A stretch of 64,000 bases of DNA from Sphingomonas yabuuchiae (GTDB lineage: Bacteria; Pseudomonadota; Alphaproteobacteria; Sphingomonadales; Sphingomonadaceae): positions 62,001 through 126,000 of the forward strand of contig NZ_LDTF01000004.1 in the NCBI RefSeq assembly GCF_001477495.1, in the 5' to 3' direction. Both the position numbers and the translations under genes were made by a program. Shown here piece by piece: positions 45,191-57,065 of this stretch (position 1 is the stretch's first letter; each line of letters begins with the position of its first letter). The notes under the pieces are model-generated. The model was not told the DNA's origin. It saw nothing but the letters and a program-made list of their open reading frames with translations, and made no database searches.

Positions 45191-46530
45191 CAGGCGGCCA
45201 CCTCGCGCACCACGTCGCAGATGCGGTCCACCAGCGTCTCCACCTGGCGTTTGTCCTCGCCTTCGGCCATCACGCGGATGACGGGCTCGGTGCCCGACGG
45301 GCGGATGACCAGGCGGCCGCGCCCGGCCAGTTCGGCCTCGGCGGCGGCGATGACGCCCTGCACCTTCTCATGCTCCAGCGGCTTGCCGCCCGCGAAGCGG
45401 ACATTTTTGAGGAGCTGCGGCAGCGGATCGAAGCGGTGCAGCACCTCGCTGGCGGGCGCACCCGCGCGCTTCAGCTCGGCCAGCACCTGAAGTGCCGCGA
45501 CCAGCCCGTCGCCGGTGCGCGCATAGTCGGACAGGATGATATGCCCCGACTGCTCGCCGCCGACATTATAGCCGCGCGTCCGCATGGCTTCGAGCACGTG
45601 GCGGTCGCCGACTTTGGTGCGGACCAGGCCCAGCCCCTGCGCGGCCAGATGCCGCTCCAGGCCCAGGTTCGACATGACGGTGGCGACCAGGCCGCCGCCC
45701 GCCAGCCGCCCTTCGCGCGCATAGCTGGTCGCGATCATCGCCATCAGCTGGTCGCCATCGACCACCGCGCCGGTCTCGTCGACAATGATCAGGCGGTCGG
45801 CATCGCCGTCCAGCGCGATGCCGATGTCCGCGCCGCTGGCCACCACCGTCTCGGCCAGCGTCTGCGGCGCGGTCGAGCCGACGCCGTCATTGATGTTGGT
45901 GCCGTTGGGCGTCACGCCGATCGCCACCACATCCGCGCCCAGTTCCCACAGGGCGGCGGGCGCGACCTTGTAGGCGGCACCATTGGCGCAATCGATCACG
46001 ACGCGCAGCCCGTCGAGGCGCAGCGATTGCGGGAAAGTGGACTTTGCGAAGTGGATATAGCGGCCCGCCGCGTCATCGACCCGGCGCGCCCGGCCGATCT
46101 TGCCCGAAGGGACCAGCGGCACCTTCTGCTCGATCAGGTCCTCGATCGATTCCTCGGCTTCGTCGGACAGCTTGTAGCCGTCCGGGCCGAACAGCTTGAT
46201 GCCGTTGTCGGCGAAGGGATTGTGGCTGGCCGAGATCATCACGCCGATATCGGCGCGCATCGAATGGGTCAGCATCGCCACCGCCGGCGTCGGCAGCGGG
46301 CCGAGCATCACCACGTCCATGCCGACGCTGGTGAAGCCCGCGACCAGCGCCGATTCGAGCATATAGCCCGACAGGCGGGTGTCCTTGCCGATCACGACGC
46401 GGTGGCGATGGTCGCCGCGCTGGAAATAGGCACCGGCGGCCATGCCGACCTTCATCGCCATCTCGGCCGTCATGACCGCGCCGTTGGTCGCGCCGCGAAT
46501 GCCATCAGTGCCGAAATATTTTCTTGCCAT
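45190..46530 (-). CDS. glmM: phosphoglucosamine mutase
   Basis: GlmM converts glucosamine-6-phosphate to glucosamine-1-phosphate for UDP-GlcNAc synthesis. The 446-residue protein begins [17 protein letters not shown], has the catalytic phosphoserine motif [17 protein letters not shown], the metal loop [14 protein letters not shown], and the C-terminal [17 protein letters not shown] sugar-phosphate motif. ATG at 46530 fits the conserved start; an upstream frame extension is not conserved. Confidence 0.97.
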   Translation of the reverse strand: MARKYFGTDGIRGATNGAVMTAEMAMKVGMAAGAYFQRGDHRHRVVIGKDTRLSGYMLESALVAGFTSVGMDVVMLGPLPTPAVAMLTHSMRADIGVMISASHNPFADNGIKLFGPDGYKLSDEAEESIEDLIEQKVPLVPSGKIGRARRVDDAAGRYIHFAKSTFPQSLRLDGLRVVIDCANGAAYKVAPAALWELGADVVAIGVTPNGTNINDGVGSTAPQTLAETVVASGADIGIALDGDADRLIIVDETGAVVDGDQLMAMIATSYAREGRLAGGGLVATVMSNLGLERHLAAQGLGLVRTKVGDRHVLEAMRTRGYNVGGEQSGHIILSDYARTGDGLVAALQVLAELKRAGAPASEVLHRFDPLPQLLKNVRFAGGKPLEHEKVQGVIAAAEAELAGRGRLVIRPSGTEPVIRVMAEGEDKRQVETLVDRICDVVREVAA

Positions 46531-46631
46531 GCGGCCAGGTCCCTGCCGGATTAAGAGGATGTGGAACAATCGGGTTGCGCGCATCCTTTAGCGCGACCTT
46601 TGCCAAAGCTCCAAATACGCGAGAACCATCC

Positions 46632-47872
46632 ATGTCGCGCGCGACCCTGATCCTTCTTTGCCTTGCCGCCGGTCTGCTGATCGGCGTGGGGGCGGCGGCA
46701 CTGGCCCCTGCGGCGGCGGCGGGCGCGGTGTTCGTCGCGCGGCCGGTCGGGACCTTGTGGCTGAACGGGTTGCAGATGACGGTCATTCCGCTGGTCGTCA
46801 CGCTGCTGATCACCGGCGTCGCCTCGACCGCGCAGGCGGCACAGGCGGGGCGGATCGCGGGGCGGGCGATTGCGACCTTCCTGGTGCTGGTCGCGCTGAC
46901 CGCGACCATGGCGGCACTGGTCACGCCCGCCCTGCTGCACCTGTTGCCCATCCCGCGCGAGGCGGCCGCCGCACTGAAGGCGGCGCTGGGCCATGCCGAG
47001 CCGGTCGCGCCGCCGCCGCCGATCGCCGAGTTCGTCACCGGCATCGTGCCGACCAACATCTTTGCCGCCGCCACCAACAATGCGCTGTTGTCGCTGATCC
47101 TGTTCACGCTGGCCTTCGCCTTTGCGATCACCCGGATCGAGGGAGAGGGGCGGGTGCTGCTGCTCCGCGTCTTCACCGCGATCCGCGATGCGATGCTGGT
47201 CCTGATCGGCTGGGTCTTGTGGCTCGCGCCGCTGGGCGTCTTCGCGCTCGCCTTTGTCGTCGGCGCGACGGCGGGGGGCGGGGCGTTCGGGGCGCTGGCG
47301 CATTACATCACGATCATCGCCAGTATCGGCGTCATCGTGATGCTGATGGCGTACGGTGTGGCGATGCTGGCGGCGCGGGTGCCGTTGTCGCGATTCGCCC
47401 GCGCGCTGGCCCCGGCCCAGGCGGTCGCGATCTCGACGCAAAGCTCGCTCGCCAGCCTGCCCGCGATGATCGAGGGGACGAAGACTTTGCGCATCGCACC
47501 CGCGACCGCCGGGCTGGTCCTGCCGATGGCAGTCGCCATGTTCCGGGGGACCCAGCCCGCAATGAACGTCGCGGTGGCGCTCTATATCGCCGACTGGTTC
47601 GGCATCGTGCCCGGCATGACGTCGGTCGCCGCCGCCGTGGTGGTCGCGATCCTGTGTTCGCTCGGCTCGGCGAGCCTGCCGTCGCAGATCACCTTCTTCG
47701 CCTCGATCGCGCCGGTCTGCGTCGCGCTGGGGGTGCCCGCCGCACCCCTGGGGCTGCTCATCGCGGTGGAGACGATTCCCGACATCTTCCGGACCTTGGG
47801 CAATGTCAGCATGGACCTTGCCGCCACCGCGACCGTTTCCCGGGGCAGCCGCATCATCGACGAGGACGTCTC

Positions 47873-47876
<4 letters not shown>
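46632..47876 (+). CDS. dicarboxylate/amino acid:cation symporter (DAACS family)
   Basis: This polytopic transporter of about 414 residues resembles GltP/DctA-type carriers. It has ALGPLIPLVV-like [56 protein letters not shown] (the serine-rich hairpin HP1 region) and [19 protein letters not shown] (substrate/cation site in TM7). It imports C4-dicarboxylates or amino acids with H+ or Na+; the substrate is not clear. ATG at 46632 is chosen, 101 bp from the divergent glmM start. Its stop overlaps the AKR start. Confidence 0.9.
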
Positions 47877-48865
<989 letters not shown>

Positions 48866-49050
48866 TTTTGGTTCGCGCGGAGACGCAAAGACGCGGAGGG
48901 GGCGTACCCAGCCGCCAGGCTGGCCTAACATAACCACGGTGCGGCAAGCGGAACGTTGAACTGCGCGAGTGCGCCGAAGCGCATCCGAACCTCTCTGCGC
49001 CTCCGCGCCTCCGCGCGAACAAAAATCTTCGCGTGTTCGCGGCTTCGCGA
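48866..49050. repeat. palindromic intergenic repeat, family A copy 3
   Basis: GGTTCGCGCGGAGACGC at the left and CTCCGCGCCTCCGCGCGAAC, then GTTCGCGGCTTCGCG at the right form the inverted arms. It starts right after the AKR stop codon and leaves a 300-bp gap without genes up to the peptide transporter. Confidence 0.75.
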
Positions 49051-49096
49051 GATCCAATCCAATCAGCGCAAAGTCACGCAGATAGGCTGCGGCGTA

Positions 49097-49123
49097 GGCT
49101 TCGACTTCGCTCAGCCCGAACGG
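49097..49123. repeat. family B half-arm
   Basis: GGCTTCGACTTCGCTCAGCC followed by CGAACGG matches the left arm of the family B inverted repeats with one substitution; the right arm is missing. It is 42 bp from the stop of the peptide transporter. Confidence 0.6.
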
Positions 49124-49165
49124 AAGTGGGACGGTCGGGCACGCGACCCGACCGCCCCATTTGGC

Positions 49166-50752
49166 TCAATGCGGCTTCTGCTCCAGCCGCGTGTCGATCC
49201 CGGCCGCCGCCGGTTCGGCCAGTTCCTTGTCCCCGGCCAGCGTCCCCTCGGCCTTGAGCAGGTCGAGGTGCATCAGCTTGGCGATGAAGGGCGACACGAC
49301 CAGCACGACCACGCCGATTCCGATCGAGAACCAGCCGATCCGCGTATAGACGTCGAGTACCTTTTCCGGCCCCGCGCCCTCGCCGCCGGTCGCCTGGGCG
49401 ATCAGTCCGGCGATGAAGTTGCCCGCCGCCGTCGCCAGGAACCAGGTGCCCATCATGAGACCCGTCATGCTGGGCAGCGACAGGCGCGTCATCGCCGCCA
49501 GGCCGACGGGCGAGAAGCACAACTCGGCCATGGTGTGGATCAAATAGACGAGGATCACGAAGATCACCGGCGTCGGGGCCCCCGCATAGGCCGCCGCGCC
49601 CGCCACCAGCACCATGAAGCCCGCGCCCACGCCGACCAGGCCGATACCGAACTTGAACGGCGCGCTCGGCTCCCACCCGCGCTTGCCCAGGATCGTCCAC
49701 AGCGCGGCGAACAGAGGGGCGAGCAGGATGATGAAGATCGAATTGACCGACTGGAAGGCCGAGGCGGGAATGGTCCAGCCCAGCAGCGTGCGGTCGACCG
49801 AGCGATCGGTATAGAGGTTCAGCGACGACCCCGCCTGCTCGAACAACGCCCAGAAGAGCGGGCAGAGCGCGATCAGGAACAGCGCGGCGAAGATGCGATC
49901 GCGGTCGACCTTGGGCAGCTGGAACACCGCGCGCCACAGGATGAAGAGCACCGTGGCGGCGGCGAAGACAACCAATAGGGTGCCGACCGCATCCTGATGC
50001 TGGATCAGCTGCCACACGGCCAGCGTGGCGACGATCGAGCCGAGATAGATCAGCCATTCGCGCGACAGGCCCGCGACGACCGGCGCCCGCAATACGGGCA
50101 GCGAGGGGGCTTCGCCCGCGCCGTGCAGTTCGCGCTTCAGGGTGATGAAGGCGACCAGACCGAGCAGCATGCCCACGCCCGCCGCGCCGAAGCCATAGGA
50201 CCAGCCCACCGTCTCACCCAGGACGCCACACACGATCGGTCCCAGTGCACCGCCTGCATTGATGCCCATATAGAAGATCGAGAAGGCCGGGTCGCGGCGC
50301 ATGTCGTCGCGCGCGTAGAGCTGACCCACCAGCACCGAGATATTGGCCTTGAGGAAACCGGTGCCGATCACGATCGAGGCAAGGGCGAGGTAGAAGCCCT
50401 CCAGATAGGCCCCCGTCGCACCCTGTGGTCCCTCCATGACCGCGATCAGGATATGGCCGAAGGCGATGAATAGCCCGCCCGCCAGCACCGCGCGTCTGGC
50501 CCCCAGATAGCGGTCGGCCAGATAGCCGCCGATCACCGGCGTCACATAGACCAGCGAGGTATAGGCGGCGTAGATGCCGAAGGCGGGTTCGTCGGTGAAC
50601 AGGAAATGCTTGGTCAGGTAGAAGACCAGGATGGCGCGCATTCCGTAATAGGAAAAACGCTCCCACATCTCGGTGAAGAACAACAGGAACAGGCCTCGGG
50701 GATGCCCCAAAACCGTCTTGCCGCGCGCGGCGGCCTCATACGCACTCGCCAT
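49166..50752 (-). CDS. proton-dependent oligopeptide transporter (POT/PTR2 family)
   Basis: This MFS transporter of about 528 residues carries the POT signatures: TEMWERFSYYGMRAILVFYL (residues 27-46, proton-coupling ExxER) and the PTR2 signature FYMGINAGGALGP near residue 160. Twelve to fourteen TM helices are visible. It imports di- and tripeptides with H+. ATG at 50752 is chosen because it starts just before a conserved RGLFLLFFTEMWERF; an upstream GTG is poorly placed. A terminal Glu/Lys tail is unstructured. Confidence 0.93.
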   Translation of the reverse strand: MASAYEAAARGKTVLGHPRGLFLLFFTEMWERFSYYGMRAILVFYLTKHFLFTDEPAFGIYAAYTSLVYVTPVIGGYLADRYLGARRAVLAGGLFIAFGHILIAVMEGPQGATGAYLEGFYLALASIVIGTGFLKANISVLVGQLYARDDMRRDPAFSIFYMGINAGGALGPIVCGVLGETVGWSYGFGAAGVGMLLGLVAFITLKRELHGAGEAPSLPVLRAPVVAGLSREWLIYLGSIVATLAVWQLIQHQDAVGTLLVVFAAATVLFILWRAVFQLPKVDRDRIFAALFLIALCPLFWALFEQAGSSLNLYTDRSVDRTLLGWTIPASAFQSVNSIFIILLAPLFAALWTILGKRGWEPSAPFKFGIGLVGVGAGFMVLVAGAAAYAGAPTPVIFVILVYLIHTMAELCFSPVGLAAMTRLSLPSMTGLMMGTWFLATAAGNFIAGLIAQATGGEGAGPEKVLDVYTRIGWFSIGIGVVVLVVSPFIAKLMHLDLLKAEGTLAGDKELAEPAAAGIDTRLEQKPH

Positions 50753-50881
50753 ACTGGCGTTCACTCCATCGGGATCGCCCCCGGTGCGACCAGGGGCGCA
50801 CGCGGGGGCGTAATGGTCCGGTAACCTAACGCCAAAGCCGCGACTGTAAATATCATGCGCGACGACGTAAGGATGTAAGCC

Positions 50882-51472
50882 ATGACCGATATGGCTTTCA
50901 ACGACCGCTCGACCCCGCTTTCGCTGCTGACGACCCGCCGTTCGGGCAAGCCGCGCGACCTGATCGCCCCCGGCCCCCGACCGGACGAACTGACCCGGAT
51001 GCTGAACATCGCGGCACGCACGCCCGACCATGGCAAGCTGGCCCCGTGGCGCTTCGTGATCGTGCCTCCGCAAGCGCGCGGCAAGCTGGCCGAGGTCATC
51101 ACCGCCGCCTATCGTGCCGAACGGCCGCAGGCGGGCGCGACCGAGATCGCCGCGCTGGAGCAGTTCGCGCATCAGGCTCCCGATCTGGTCGTCGTCCTGT
51201 CCTCGCCCCGCACCGACAGCCATATTCCGCTATGGGAACAGGAATTGTCGGCGGGCGCGGCGTGCATGAACCTGCTCCATGCCGTCCATGCCATGGGCTA
51301 TGCAGGCGGCTGGCTGACCGGCTGGCCCGCTTTTTCCGATGCGGTGCGCGATGCGTTCGGCGCCGCGTCCGAGCGGATCGTCGGCTTCGTCTTCATCGGC
51401 ACGCCCGGCCGACCGCTCGACGAGCGACCACGACCCGACATGGACCGGATCGTCTCGACCTGGAAAGGATGA
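50882..51472 (+). CDS. nitroreductase family protein (YdjA-like)
   Basis: This 196-residue flavoprotein has MAFNDRSTPLSLLTTRRS, with a typical R-RRS start. AARTPDHGKLAPWRFVIV binds FMN phosphate, and the C-terminal VGFVFIGTPGRPLDERPRPDM is also conserved. The shortened form is like E. coli YdjA. The substrate may be quinones, nitroaromatics or others. AAGGA lies 8 nt before the ATG. It stands alone, divergent from the peptide transporter. Confidence 0.88.
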   Translation: MTDMAFNDRSTPLSLLTTRRSGKPRDLIAPGPRPDELTRMLNIAARTPDHGKLAPWRFVIVPPQARGKLAEVITAAYRAERPQAGATEIAALEQFAHQAPDLVVVLSSPRTDSHIPLWEQELSAGAACMNLLHAVHAMGYAGGWLTGWPAFSDAVRDAFGAASERIVGFVFIGTPGRPLDERPRPDMDRIVSTWKG

Positions 51473-51555
51473 AGCGAGCGGCGCGTGCGACGGCCCTGCA
51501 AACGTTATCGCGATAGCGGCTCGACATTGTGTCGCCCATGCTGTATTAACTCGGC

Positions 51556-51912
51556 ATGACAGCTCTTAGCGGTGACGACAGCCCGGTCTATATCCGCCTG
51601 CGCGGGACGATCGCGGCGGGCATTCTCAACGGAACCTATCGCACGGGGGACCAGCTTCCCTCGGTGCGCGCGCTCGCCGCCGAGCAGGGCGCGAACCCGC
51701 TGACCGTCGCCAAGGCCTATCAGAGCTTTCAGGACGACGGCTATGTCGAGGTGCGGCGCGGGGTCGGCATGTTCGTGATGCCGGGCGCGGCCGACCGGTT
51801 GCGCAGCGCCGAGCGGCAGAGCTTCCTGGCGGTGCAGTGGCCGCGCATCCGCGACCATATCGAACTGCTGGGCCTAGACCCCGCCGACCTGCTCAACGCC
51901 GAGCGCGTCTGA
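51556..51912 (+). CDS. GntR family transcriptional regulator (YtrA-type)
   Basis: This short 118-residue regulator has the GntR winged-helix domain (PVYIRLRGTIAAGILNGTYRTGDQLPSVRALAAEQGANPLTVAKAYQ) in residues 10-75 and only a small C-terminal tail (VRRGVGMFVMP). It belongs to the YtrA subfamily, which normally represses ABC transporter operons next to it. Here no ABC transporter is adjacent. A TATCGCGATA palindrome lies 41 bp upstream (51506). Its last 20 bp overlap the end of the convergent PepSY gene. Confidence 0.85.
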   Translation: MTALSGDDSPVYIRLRGTIAAGILNGTYRTGDQLPSVRALAAEQGANPLTVAKAYQSFQDDGYVEVRRGVGMFVMPGAADRLRSAERQSFLAVQWPRIRDHIELLGLDPADLLNAERV

Positions 51913-52909
51913 CCTTCGGGCGGGCGACCCAAGCCACCAGCCCGCTCGCCGCGACCCACGCCGCCAGCCATCCCGTCAGCGCGACGAGCGGCCACCAGAT
52001 CCAGGCCATGCCCTGTCCGCCATGCCATTGGCGCACCCAGGACAGCATGACCGGCCCGGCATAGGCCGGCGCGGCCAGGGCCTTGGCGCTGTCGTCGGCG
52101 ACCTTGACGACGCCCGGTTCGCCACCCTCGAAATACAGCGTCCAGTCGGGGGAGCGCTCGGTCGGCCAGTCGATCGCGTGCAGCGTGCCGCGCGTCCAGC
52201 CACGCGCGCTGGCGACGACCCGGTCGACGGGCAGGGTGGCGCGTTCAACGGGCGGTGCGCTCTGGGCTATCGGCGTGCCCGCGGCTGGGACAAGCGCGAG
52301 GCCGGTGGCGGCCATCGCCAGAACCGGGATGGCCGACCATAGACCGATGCGACGGTGCATGAGCGTCCATCGTGTTTCCTGATGCGCGCCTTTGGCCGGT
52401 TTCTTCGGCCGCTTGCGCGTCACCTGCGCCCAGAGGCCGGTCAGGCACGCGAGCATCGATCCGATTCCACCCAGCCCGACGATCCACCGGCCGAGGCCCG
52501 AGAGGAACAGCCCGTCATGCACCCGTCGTGCCGCGCCGATGACGCCGCCATCCTTCCATCCGCTCGCCAGCACATGTCCCGTCGGCGGGTCGAGGAACAG
52601 CCGCCGCTGCGCCCGGTCGCCGGTCCGGTCGAGGGTAACGATCACCGGCGACGAACCCTGTTCCAACGAGAGTGCTGCGATACGCTCCCCGGGGCGAAGA
52701 CGACGATAGGCGGCGTCAACATAGCGGTCGGCCGCCAGTCGCTGCTCGCCGCTGACCCGGAAACGGGCGGGATTGGCAACCCGCTCCAGCATCGGCGCGC
52801 TGGCCAGGATAGCGCCCGATATCGCCAGGACGATCGCGATCAGCCCGACCGCCAGCCCCAGCCAGCGATGGACCCGCAATCCCGTATCGCGAAGGGTATT
52901 TCCGGCCAC
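51893..52909 (-). CDS. PepSY-domain membrane protein
   Basis: This protein of about 338 residues has four TM helices: WLGLAVGLIAIVLAISGAILA, GRWIVGLGGIGSMLACLTGLWA, IGLWSAIPVLAMAATGLAL and WIWWPLVALTGWLAAWVAASGLVAWV. PepSY-type periplasmic loops lie between them. It belongs to the PepSY-associated TM family (PiuB-like), found with siderophore receptors and ferric reductase-like functions. The start is uncertain: a GTG at 52909 has GGGG upstream, and a TTG at 52948 is also possible. Conserved residues begin at RVHRWLG. Confidence 0.82.
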   Translation of the reverse strand: MAGNTLRDTGLRVHRWLGLAVGLIAIVLAISGAILASAPMLERVANPARFRVSGEQRLAADRYVDAAYRRLRPGERIAALSLEQGSSPVIVTLDRTGDRAQRRLFLDPPTGHVLASGWKDGGVIGAARRVHDGLFLSGLGRWIVGLGGIGSMLACLTGLWAQVTRKRPKKPAKGAHQETRWTLMHRRIGLWSAIPVLAMAATGLALVPAAGTPIAQSAPPVERATLPVDRVVASARGWTRGTLHAIDWPTERSPDWTLYFEGGEPGVVKVADDSAKALAAPAYAGPVMLSWVRQWHGGQGMAWIWWPLVALTGWLAAWVAASGLVAWVARPKVRRARR

Positions 52910-53036
52910 ATCAACCCCGAAACAGACGGCGCGCCCTGCTACAGCCAAGGGGCGGCGTCAATCGAGGCCTTGTCCCAACTCCCATCCTCTGTTCAGGCTG
53001 AGCGGAGGTGGGGTAGGTATCGCTGCCTCGAAAAAA

Positions 53037-53282
53037 TCACCGCCGTAGAAACAACCAGGACCGGATCGCACTCGCCAGATTCGGCGGGTCTTCCACCACG
53101 ATCCGCAGCGCGTCGATCTCTGCGACCAGTGCCGACAGCGGCAGGGCGTGCGCCACCGCCGCCTCTTCCAGCGCCGTCCAGAAGACCGGCTCCAGACTGA
53201 TCGAGGTTTGGTGCCCCGCGATGGTGATCGAGCGTTTCACCGGCCCGACAAACCCTTCCGCCGGGGCGGCGATCCGGCTCAT
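53037..53282 (-). CDS. ribbon-helix-helix protein (RHH_4 type)
   Basis: This 81-residue protein has the strand-helix-helix of the RHH fold: [42 protein letters not shown]. It matches the RHH_4 family (small arc-type DNA-binding dimers or protein partners). Its start overlaps the cobT stop (ATGA), so it is translated with cobT. A specific role is unknown; as a DNA-binding protein in the cobS-cobT operon it might regulate that operon. Confidence 0.85.
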   Translation of the reverse strand: MSRIAAPAEGFVGPVKRSITIAGHQTSISLEPVFWTALEEAAVAHALPLSALVAEIDALRIVVEDPPNLASAIRSWLFLRR

Positions 53283-55102
53283 TCGGTGTCGAACAGGCTG
53301 GCCAACTGCTCGATGATGGTGCCGCCCAGCTGCTCGGCATCCATGATCGTCACCGCGCGCGCATAATAGCGGGTCACGTCATGGCCGATGCCGATCGCGA
53401 TCAGCTCGACCGGGCTCTTGCTCTCGATCCAGCCGATCACCTGACGCAGATGCCGTTCCAGATAGCTGCCCGAATTGACCGAAAGGGTGGAGTCGTCGAC
53501 CGGCGCGCCGTCGGAGATGACCATCAGGATGCGCCGCTCCTCGGGCCGCGCGATCAACCGGCTATGCGCCCACATCAGCGCCTCGCCGTCGATATTCTCC
53601 TTGAGCAACCCCTCGCGCATCATCAGGCCCAGATTGTTGCGCGCGCGTCGCCACGGCTCGTCGGCCTGTTTGTAGACGATGTGGCGGATGTCGTTCAGCC
53701 GCCCCGGCTGCGGCGGGCGACCGGCGGCGAGCCACGTCTCACGGCTCTGCCCGCCCTTCCAGGCGCGGGTGGTAAAGCCGAGGATCTCGGTCTTCACACC
53801 GCAGCGCTCCAGCGTGCGCGCGAGGATGTCGGCGGAGATGGCCGCGATGCCGATCGGCCGCCCGCGCATCGAGCCCGAATTGTCGATCAGCAGCGTGACG
53901 ACGGTATCGCGGAAATCGGTATCGCGCTCGATCTTGTAGGATAGCGACTGGCCCGGATTGACCACGACGCGGGCGAGGCGCGCCGCGTCGAGAATGCCCT
54001 CTTCCTGGTCGAAATCCCAGGACCGCGACTGCTGCGCCATCAACCGGCGTTGCAGCCGGTTGGCGAGCTTCGACACCGCCGACTGGAGATGCGCGAGCTG
54101 CTGATCGAGATAGCCGCGAAGCCGCGCCAGTTCGTCGGCGTCGCACAACTCTCCCGCCGCGATCACCTCGTCATATTGGGTGGTCCAGGGCTTGTAGTCG
54201 AACTGCGACGCCAGATCGTTCAGCGGGCGGTTGGGGCGCGTCGGCTGGCTGCCTTCGTCGCCATCCTCGCCGGGTTCGCCGTCGAGATCGTCGAGCGAAT
54301 CCTGGCTCTGCTCCTGCGATTCGCCGTCCTCGCTGTCGGAGTCGCGCTTCTCCGCGCGCGCCTCGACCTCGCCTTCGCCCTGACCCTGTTCGTCGTTATC
54401 CTCTTCGCTTTCGTCCTGCTGCTGTTCATCCTCGCCTTCCTGATCGTCGCCGCCTTCATCGGCCTGATCGGGCTCGGCGGGCGGCTCGGCGAGTTCCAGG
54501 TCGGCCAGCATCTTGGCGGTCAGCGACTGGAACGCCTTCTGGTCGTCCATCGCGCCTGCCAGCGCGTCGAGGTTGGTCGCCCCCTCCAGCCAGTCGCGCA
54601 CCAGCGCCAAGGCGGGCGCGGTTTCGGCGGGCGAAGGCCGCCCGGTCATCCGTTCCCGCAGAAGGAGCCCCAGCGCCGTCGACAAGGGCACCTCGTCGCG
54701 GTTGCGCGCCCGGGTCAGCGGGTCGGAGCGCAACCGCACGTCCAGCGCATGCGCGAGGTTGTCGCCGATCCCGGCATAGCCGCGCGCACCCAGCGCCTCG
54801 ACCCGCGCCGTCTCGACCGCGTCATAGACCGCGCGCGCCACCGCCTCGACCGGCGCGGCCTTGGCGTGGAGCGCGGTGTCGTGCAGCTTCAGCCGCAGTG
54901 CGAAGGCGTCGGCGAACCCGCGCGCCTCGGCCACCTGTTCGGCGGGCAGTGCGCGGCCCGGCATCGGCACGCGGATATGCTTGCCCGAGGAGGTCGGCGC
55001 GTCGGCGGTGAAGGCGAGCTCGACCTCCGGCTCCTGCGCGATGGTGCGCGCCGTGCCGCCGAGGACCGCCTTGAACCGGTCGAGAGGGGTTTCGTTCGCC
55101 AA
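53279..55102 (-). CDS. cobT: cobaltochelatase subunit CobT-like (VWA protein)
   Basis: This protein of about 607 residues has an N-terminal CobT domain, a strongly acidic central stretch (about residues 225-305, [19 protein letters not shown]) and a C-terminal VWA domain with the MIDAS motif [12 protein letters not shown]. CobT and CobS form an AAA+/VWA complex that, with CobN, inserts cobalt into the corrin ring. TTG (55102) is the first start after the cobS stop and gives the expected ANETPLDRF opening. No CobN or corrin gene is in the window. Confidence 0.9.
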   Translation of the reverse strand: MANETPLDRFKAVLGGTARTIAQEPEVELAFTADAPTSSGKHIRVPMPGRALPAEQVAEARGFADAFALRLKLHDTALHAKAAPVEAVARAVYDAVETARVEALGARGYAGIGDNLAHALDVRLRSDPLTRARNRDEVPLSTALGLLLRERMTGRPSPAETAPALALVRDWLEGATNLDALAGAMDDQKAFQSLTAKMLADLELAEPPAEPDQADEGGDDQEGEDEQQQDESEEDNDEQGQGEGEVEARAEKRDSDSEDGESQEQSQDSLDDLDGEPGEDGDEGSQPTRPNRPLNDLASQFDYKPWTTQYDEVIAAGELCDADELARLRGYLDQQLAHLQSAVSKLANRLQRRLMAQQSRSWDFDQEEGILDAARLARVVVNPGQSLSYKIERDTDFRDTVVTLLIDNSGSMRGRPIGIAAISADILARTLERCGVKTEILGFTTRAWKGGQSRETWLAAGRPPQPGRLNDIRHIVYKQADEPWRRARNNLGLMMREGLLKENIDGEALMWAHSRLIARPEERRILMVISDGAPVDDSTLSVNSGSYLERHLRQVIGWIESKSPVELIAIGIGHDVTRYYARAVTIMDAEQLGGTIIEQLASLFDTE

Positions 55103-55107
55103 GAGGA

Positions 55108-56112
55108 TCAGGCCCGGCCGACGACGCTTTCGGGCAGGTCCTTGCCGAAGACGCGCTGATAATATTCCGCCACCAGCGCGCGCTCGTTCTCGTCGCACTT
55201 GTTGAGGAAGGACAGGCGGAAGGCGAAGCCCGGATCGCCGAAGATCAGCGTGTTCTGCGCCCAGGTGATGACGGTGCGCGGGCTCATCACGGTGGAGATG
55301 TCGCCGTTCACGAAGCCCTTGCGGGTCATGTCGGCAACGCGGACCATGTTCTCGACCAGCTGCTTGCCGTCGGGCTTGTCATATTCGCCCGACTTGGCGA
55401 GCACGATCTGCGCCTCGGTCGCGGCGGGCAGATAGTTGAGCGTGACCACGATGTTCCAGCGGTCCATCTGGCCCTGGTTGATCTGCTGCGTGCCGTGATA
55501 CAGCCCGCTGGTATCGCCCAGGCCGACCGTGTTGGCGGTGGCGAACAGGCGGAACCACTTGTTCGGGCGGATGACGCGATTCTGGTCGAGCAGGGTCAGC
55601 TTGCCCTCGGTCTCCAGCACGCGCTGGATCACGAACATCACGTCGGGGCGGCCGGCGTCATATTCGTCGAAGACGAGCGCGGTCGGGGTCTGGAGCGCCC
55701 AGGGGAGCAGCCCCTCGCGGAACTCGGTCACCTGCTGCCCGTCCTTCAGGACGATGGCGTCGCGGCCGATCAGGTCGATACGGCTGATATGCGCGTCCAG
55801 GTTGATGCGGATGCACGGCCAGTTGAGGCGCGCGGCGACCTGTTCGATATGGCTCGACTTGCCGGTGCCGTGATAGCCTTGCACCATCACGCGGCGATTG
55901 TGCGCGAAACCCGCCAGGATCGCCAGCGTCGTGTCGGGATCGAACACATAGGCGGGATCGAGATCGGGGACGCGCTCATCGGCCTCGGAAAAGGCGGGAA
56001 CTTCCATGTCGGTGTCGATGCCGAACAGGTCGCGCACCGACACCATCTTGTCGGGTGCATCGAGAATCGTCGTGTCGCGGCTGTCGGGAAGCGTATTCGG
56101 GATGTTGGTCAT
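55108..56112 (-). CDS. cobS: cobaltochelatase subunit CobS (AAA+ ATPase)
   Basis: This 334-residue AAA+ ATPase has Walker [16 protein letters not shown] near residue 80, Walker [18 protein letters not shown], sensor-1 LFATANTVG and sensor-2 region [10 protein letters not shown], all typical of CobS. It partners with CobT as a cobaltochelatase motor. It is adjacent to cobT with a 5-bp gap. In alphaproteobacteria cobS often lies near a J-domain protein and bolA, as here (about 1.1 kb away), but corrin genes are absent, so cobalamin synthesis is not proven. Confidence 0.94.
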   Translation of the reverse strand: MTNIPNTLPDSRDTTILDAPDKMVSVRDLFGIDTDMEVPAFSEADERVPDLDPAYVFDPDTTLAILAGFAHNRRVMVQGYHGTGKSSHIEQVAARLNWPCIRINLDAHISRIDLIGRDAIVLKDGQQVTEFREGLLPWALQTPTALVFDEYDAGRPDVMFVIQRVLETEGKLTLLDQNRVIRPNKWFRLFATANTVGLGDTSGLYHGTQQINQGQMDRWNIVVTLNYLPAATEAQIVLAKSGEYDKPDGKQLVENMVRVADMTRKGFVNGDISTVMSPRTVITWAQNTLIFGDPGFAFRLSFLNKCDENERALVAEYYQRVFGKDLPESVVGRA

Positions 56113-56299
56113 CAGGCCCTCGTCTCGTCGCTCAACGCCTTAGGCCAAGCGCGGCTCCCTACTCAATGGCGGTGATCGCACGAAACGGGTGTTCCGGCGA
56201 TTGCGGGACGATGGTTTCGCGGTCATCCTCATGCCCCCGGCAGGCGAGTCGCGAGGCGGGGCAAGCATCTGATCTGTCAGGCAAAAGGGCGGGGCGGTC

Positions 56300-57064
56300 A
56301 TGGCGAATTTCATCTGGTACGAATTGCTGACCGACGACGTCGCGGCGGCGCAGGATTTCTACACCCATGTCGTCGGCTGGCAGATCGGCGACAGCGGCAT
56401 CGCCGGTATCGATTATCGCATCTTCGCGACGCCCGAAGGTGAGGCGATCGGCGGTCTGATGCAGCGTCCCGAAGGTTCGCCGGGCGGACCGGTCTGGTTC
56501 GGCTTTCTGCCGGTGGTCGATGTCGACGAATCGCTGGGCGCCATCGTCGAGGATGGCGGGCAGGTGCTGATGCCCGCCTGGACGATGGACGGGGTGGGAC
56601 GCATGGCGCTGGTCACCGATCCGCTGGGCGCGCCCTTCTACATCATGGCGCCGGAAGAGGCGCAGCCGTCGCGCTCCTTCGTCGAGCATGGCACCGGCGC
56701 GGCGGCCGGTCATATCGTCTGGAACGAGCGGATCGCGAGCGACCCGGACCGGGCGCTGGCCTTTTTCGGTCGGCATTTCGGCTGGAGCCATCAGGGCGGG
56801 ATGCCGATGGGAGAGTTGGGGGAGTATCGCTTCCTGGCCGATGGGCCGGTGGTGCTGGGCGCGCTGATGGGCTGTCCGCCGGGGGGCGAGCCGGGCTGGC
56901 ATTTCTATGTCGCGGTGGACGATATCGATGCGGCGGCGGCGCGGGTGGCGGATCGAGGCGGCAGGGTCGAGTTCGGGCCGATGGAAATACCGGGCGGTGA
57001 GTATTCGCTGTCCGCCCGCGACCCGCAGGGCGCGCGATTCGGACTGGTCGGGCCGCGCAGATAA
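56300..57064 (+). CDS. VOC family protein (two glyoxalase-like domains)
   Basis: This 254-residue protein is a tandem of two beta-alpha-beta-beta-beta VOC modules. The first is residues 1-115 (FIWYELLTDDVAAAQDFYTHVVGWQI) and the second is 120-254 (HIVWNERIASDPDRALAFFGRHFGW, GWHFYVAVDDIDAAAARV). The family includes glyoxalases and 27-kDa antigen/CFP30B-like proteins; no substrate is assigned. It interrupts the cobS to J-domain neighbourhood and is on the opposite strand. GGGGCGGT precedes the ATG. Confidence 0.85.
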   Translation: MANFIWYELLTDDVAAAQDFYTHVVGWQIGDSGIAGIDYRIFATPEGEAIGGLMQRPEGSPGGPVWFGFLPVVDVDESLGAIVEDGGQVLMPAWTMDGVGRMALVTDPLGAPFYIMAPEEAQPSRSFVEHGTGAAAGHIVWNERIASDPDRALAFFGRHFGWSHQGGMPMGELGEYRFLADGPVVLGALMGCPPGGEPGWHFYVAVDDIDAAAARVADRGGRVEFGPMEIPGGEYSLSARDPQGARFGLVGPRR

Positions 57065-57065
57065 A

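Noticed and set aside
53279..56112. cobS/cobT as proof of cobalamin synthesis
   Set aside because: No CobN or corrin gene is visible in the window, and AAA+/VWA pairs can have other roles.
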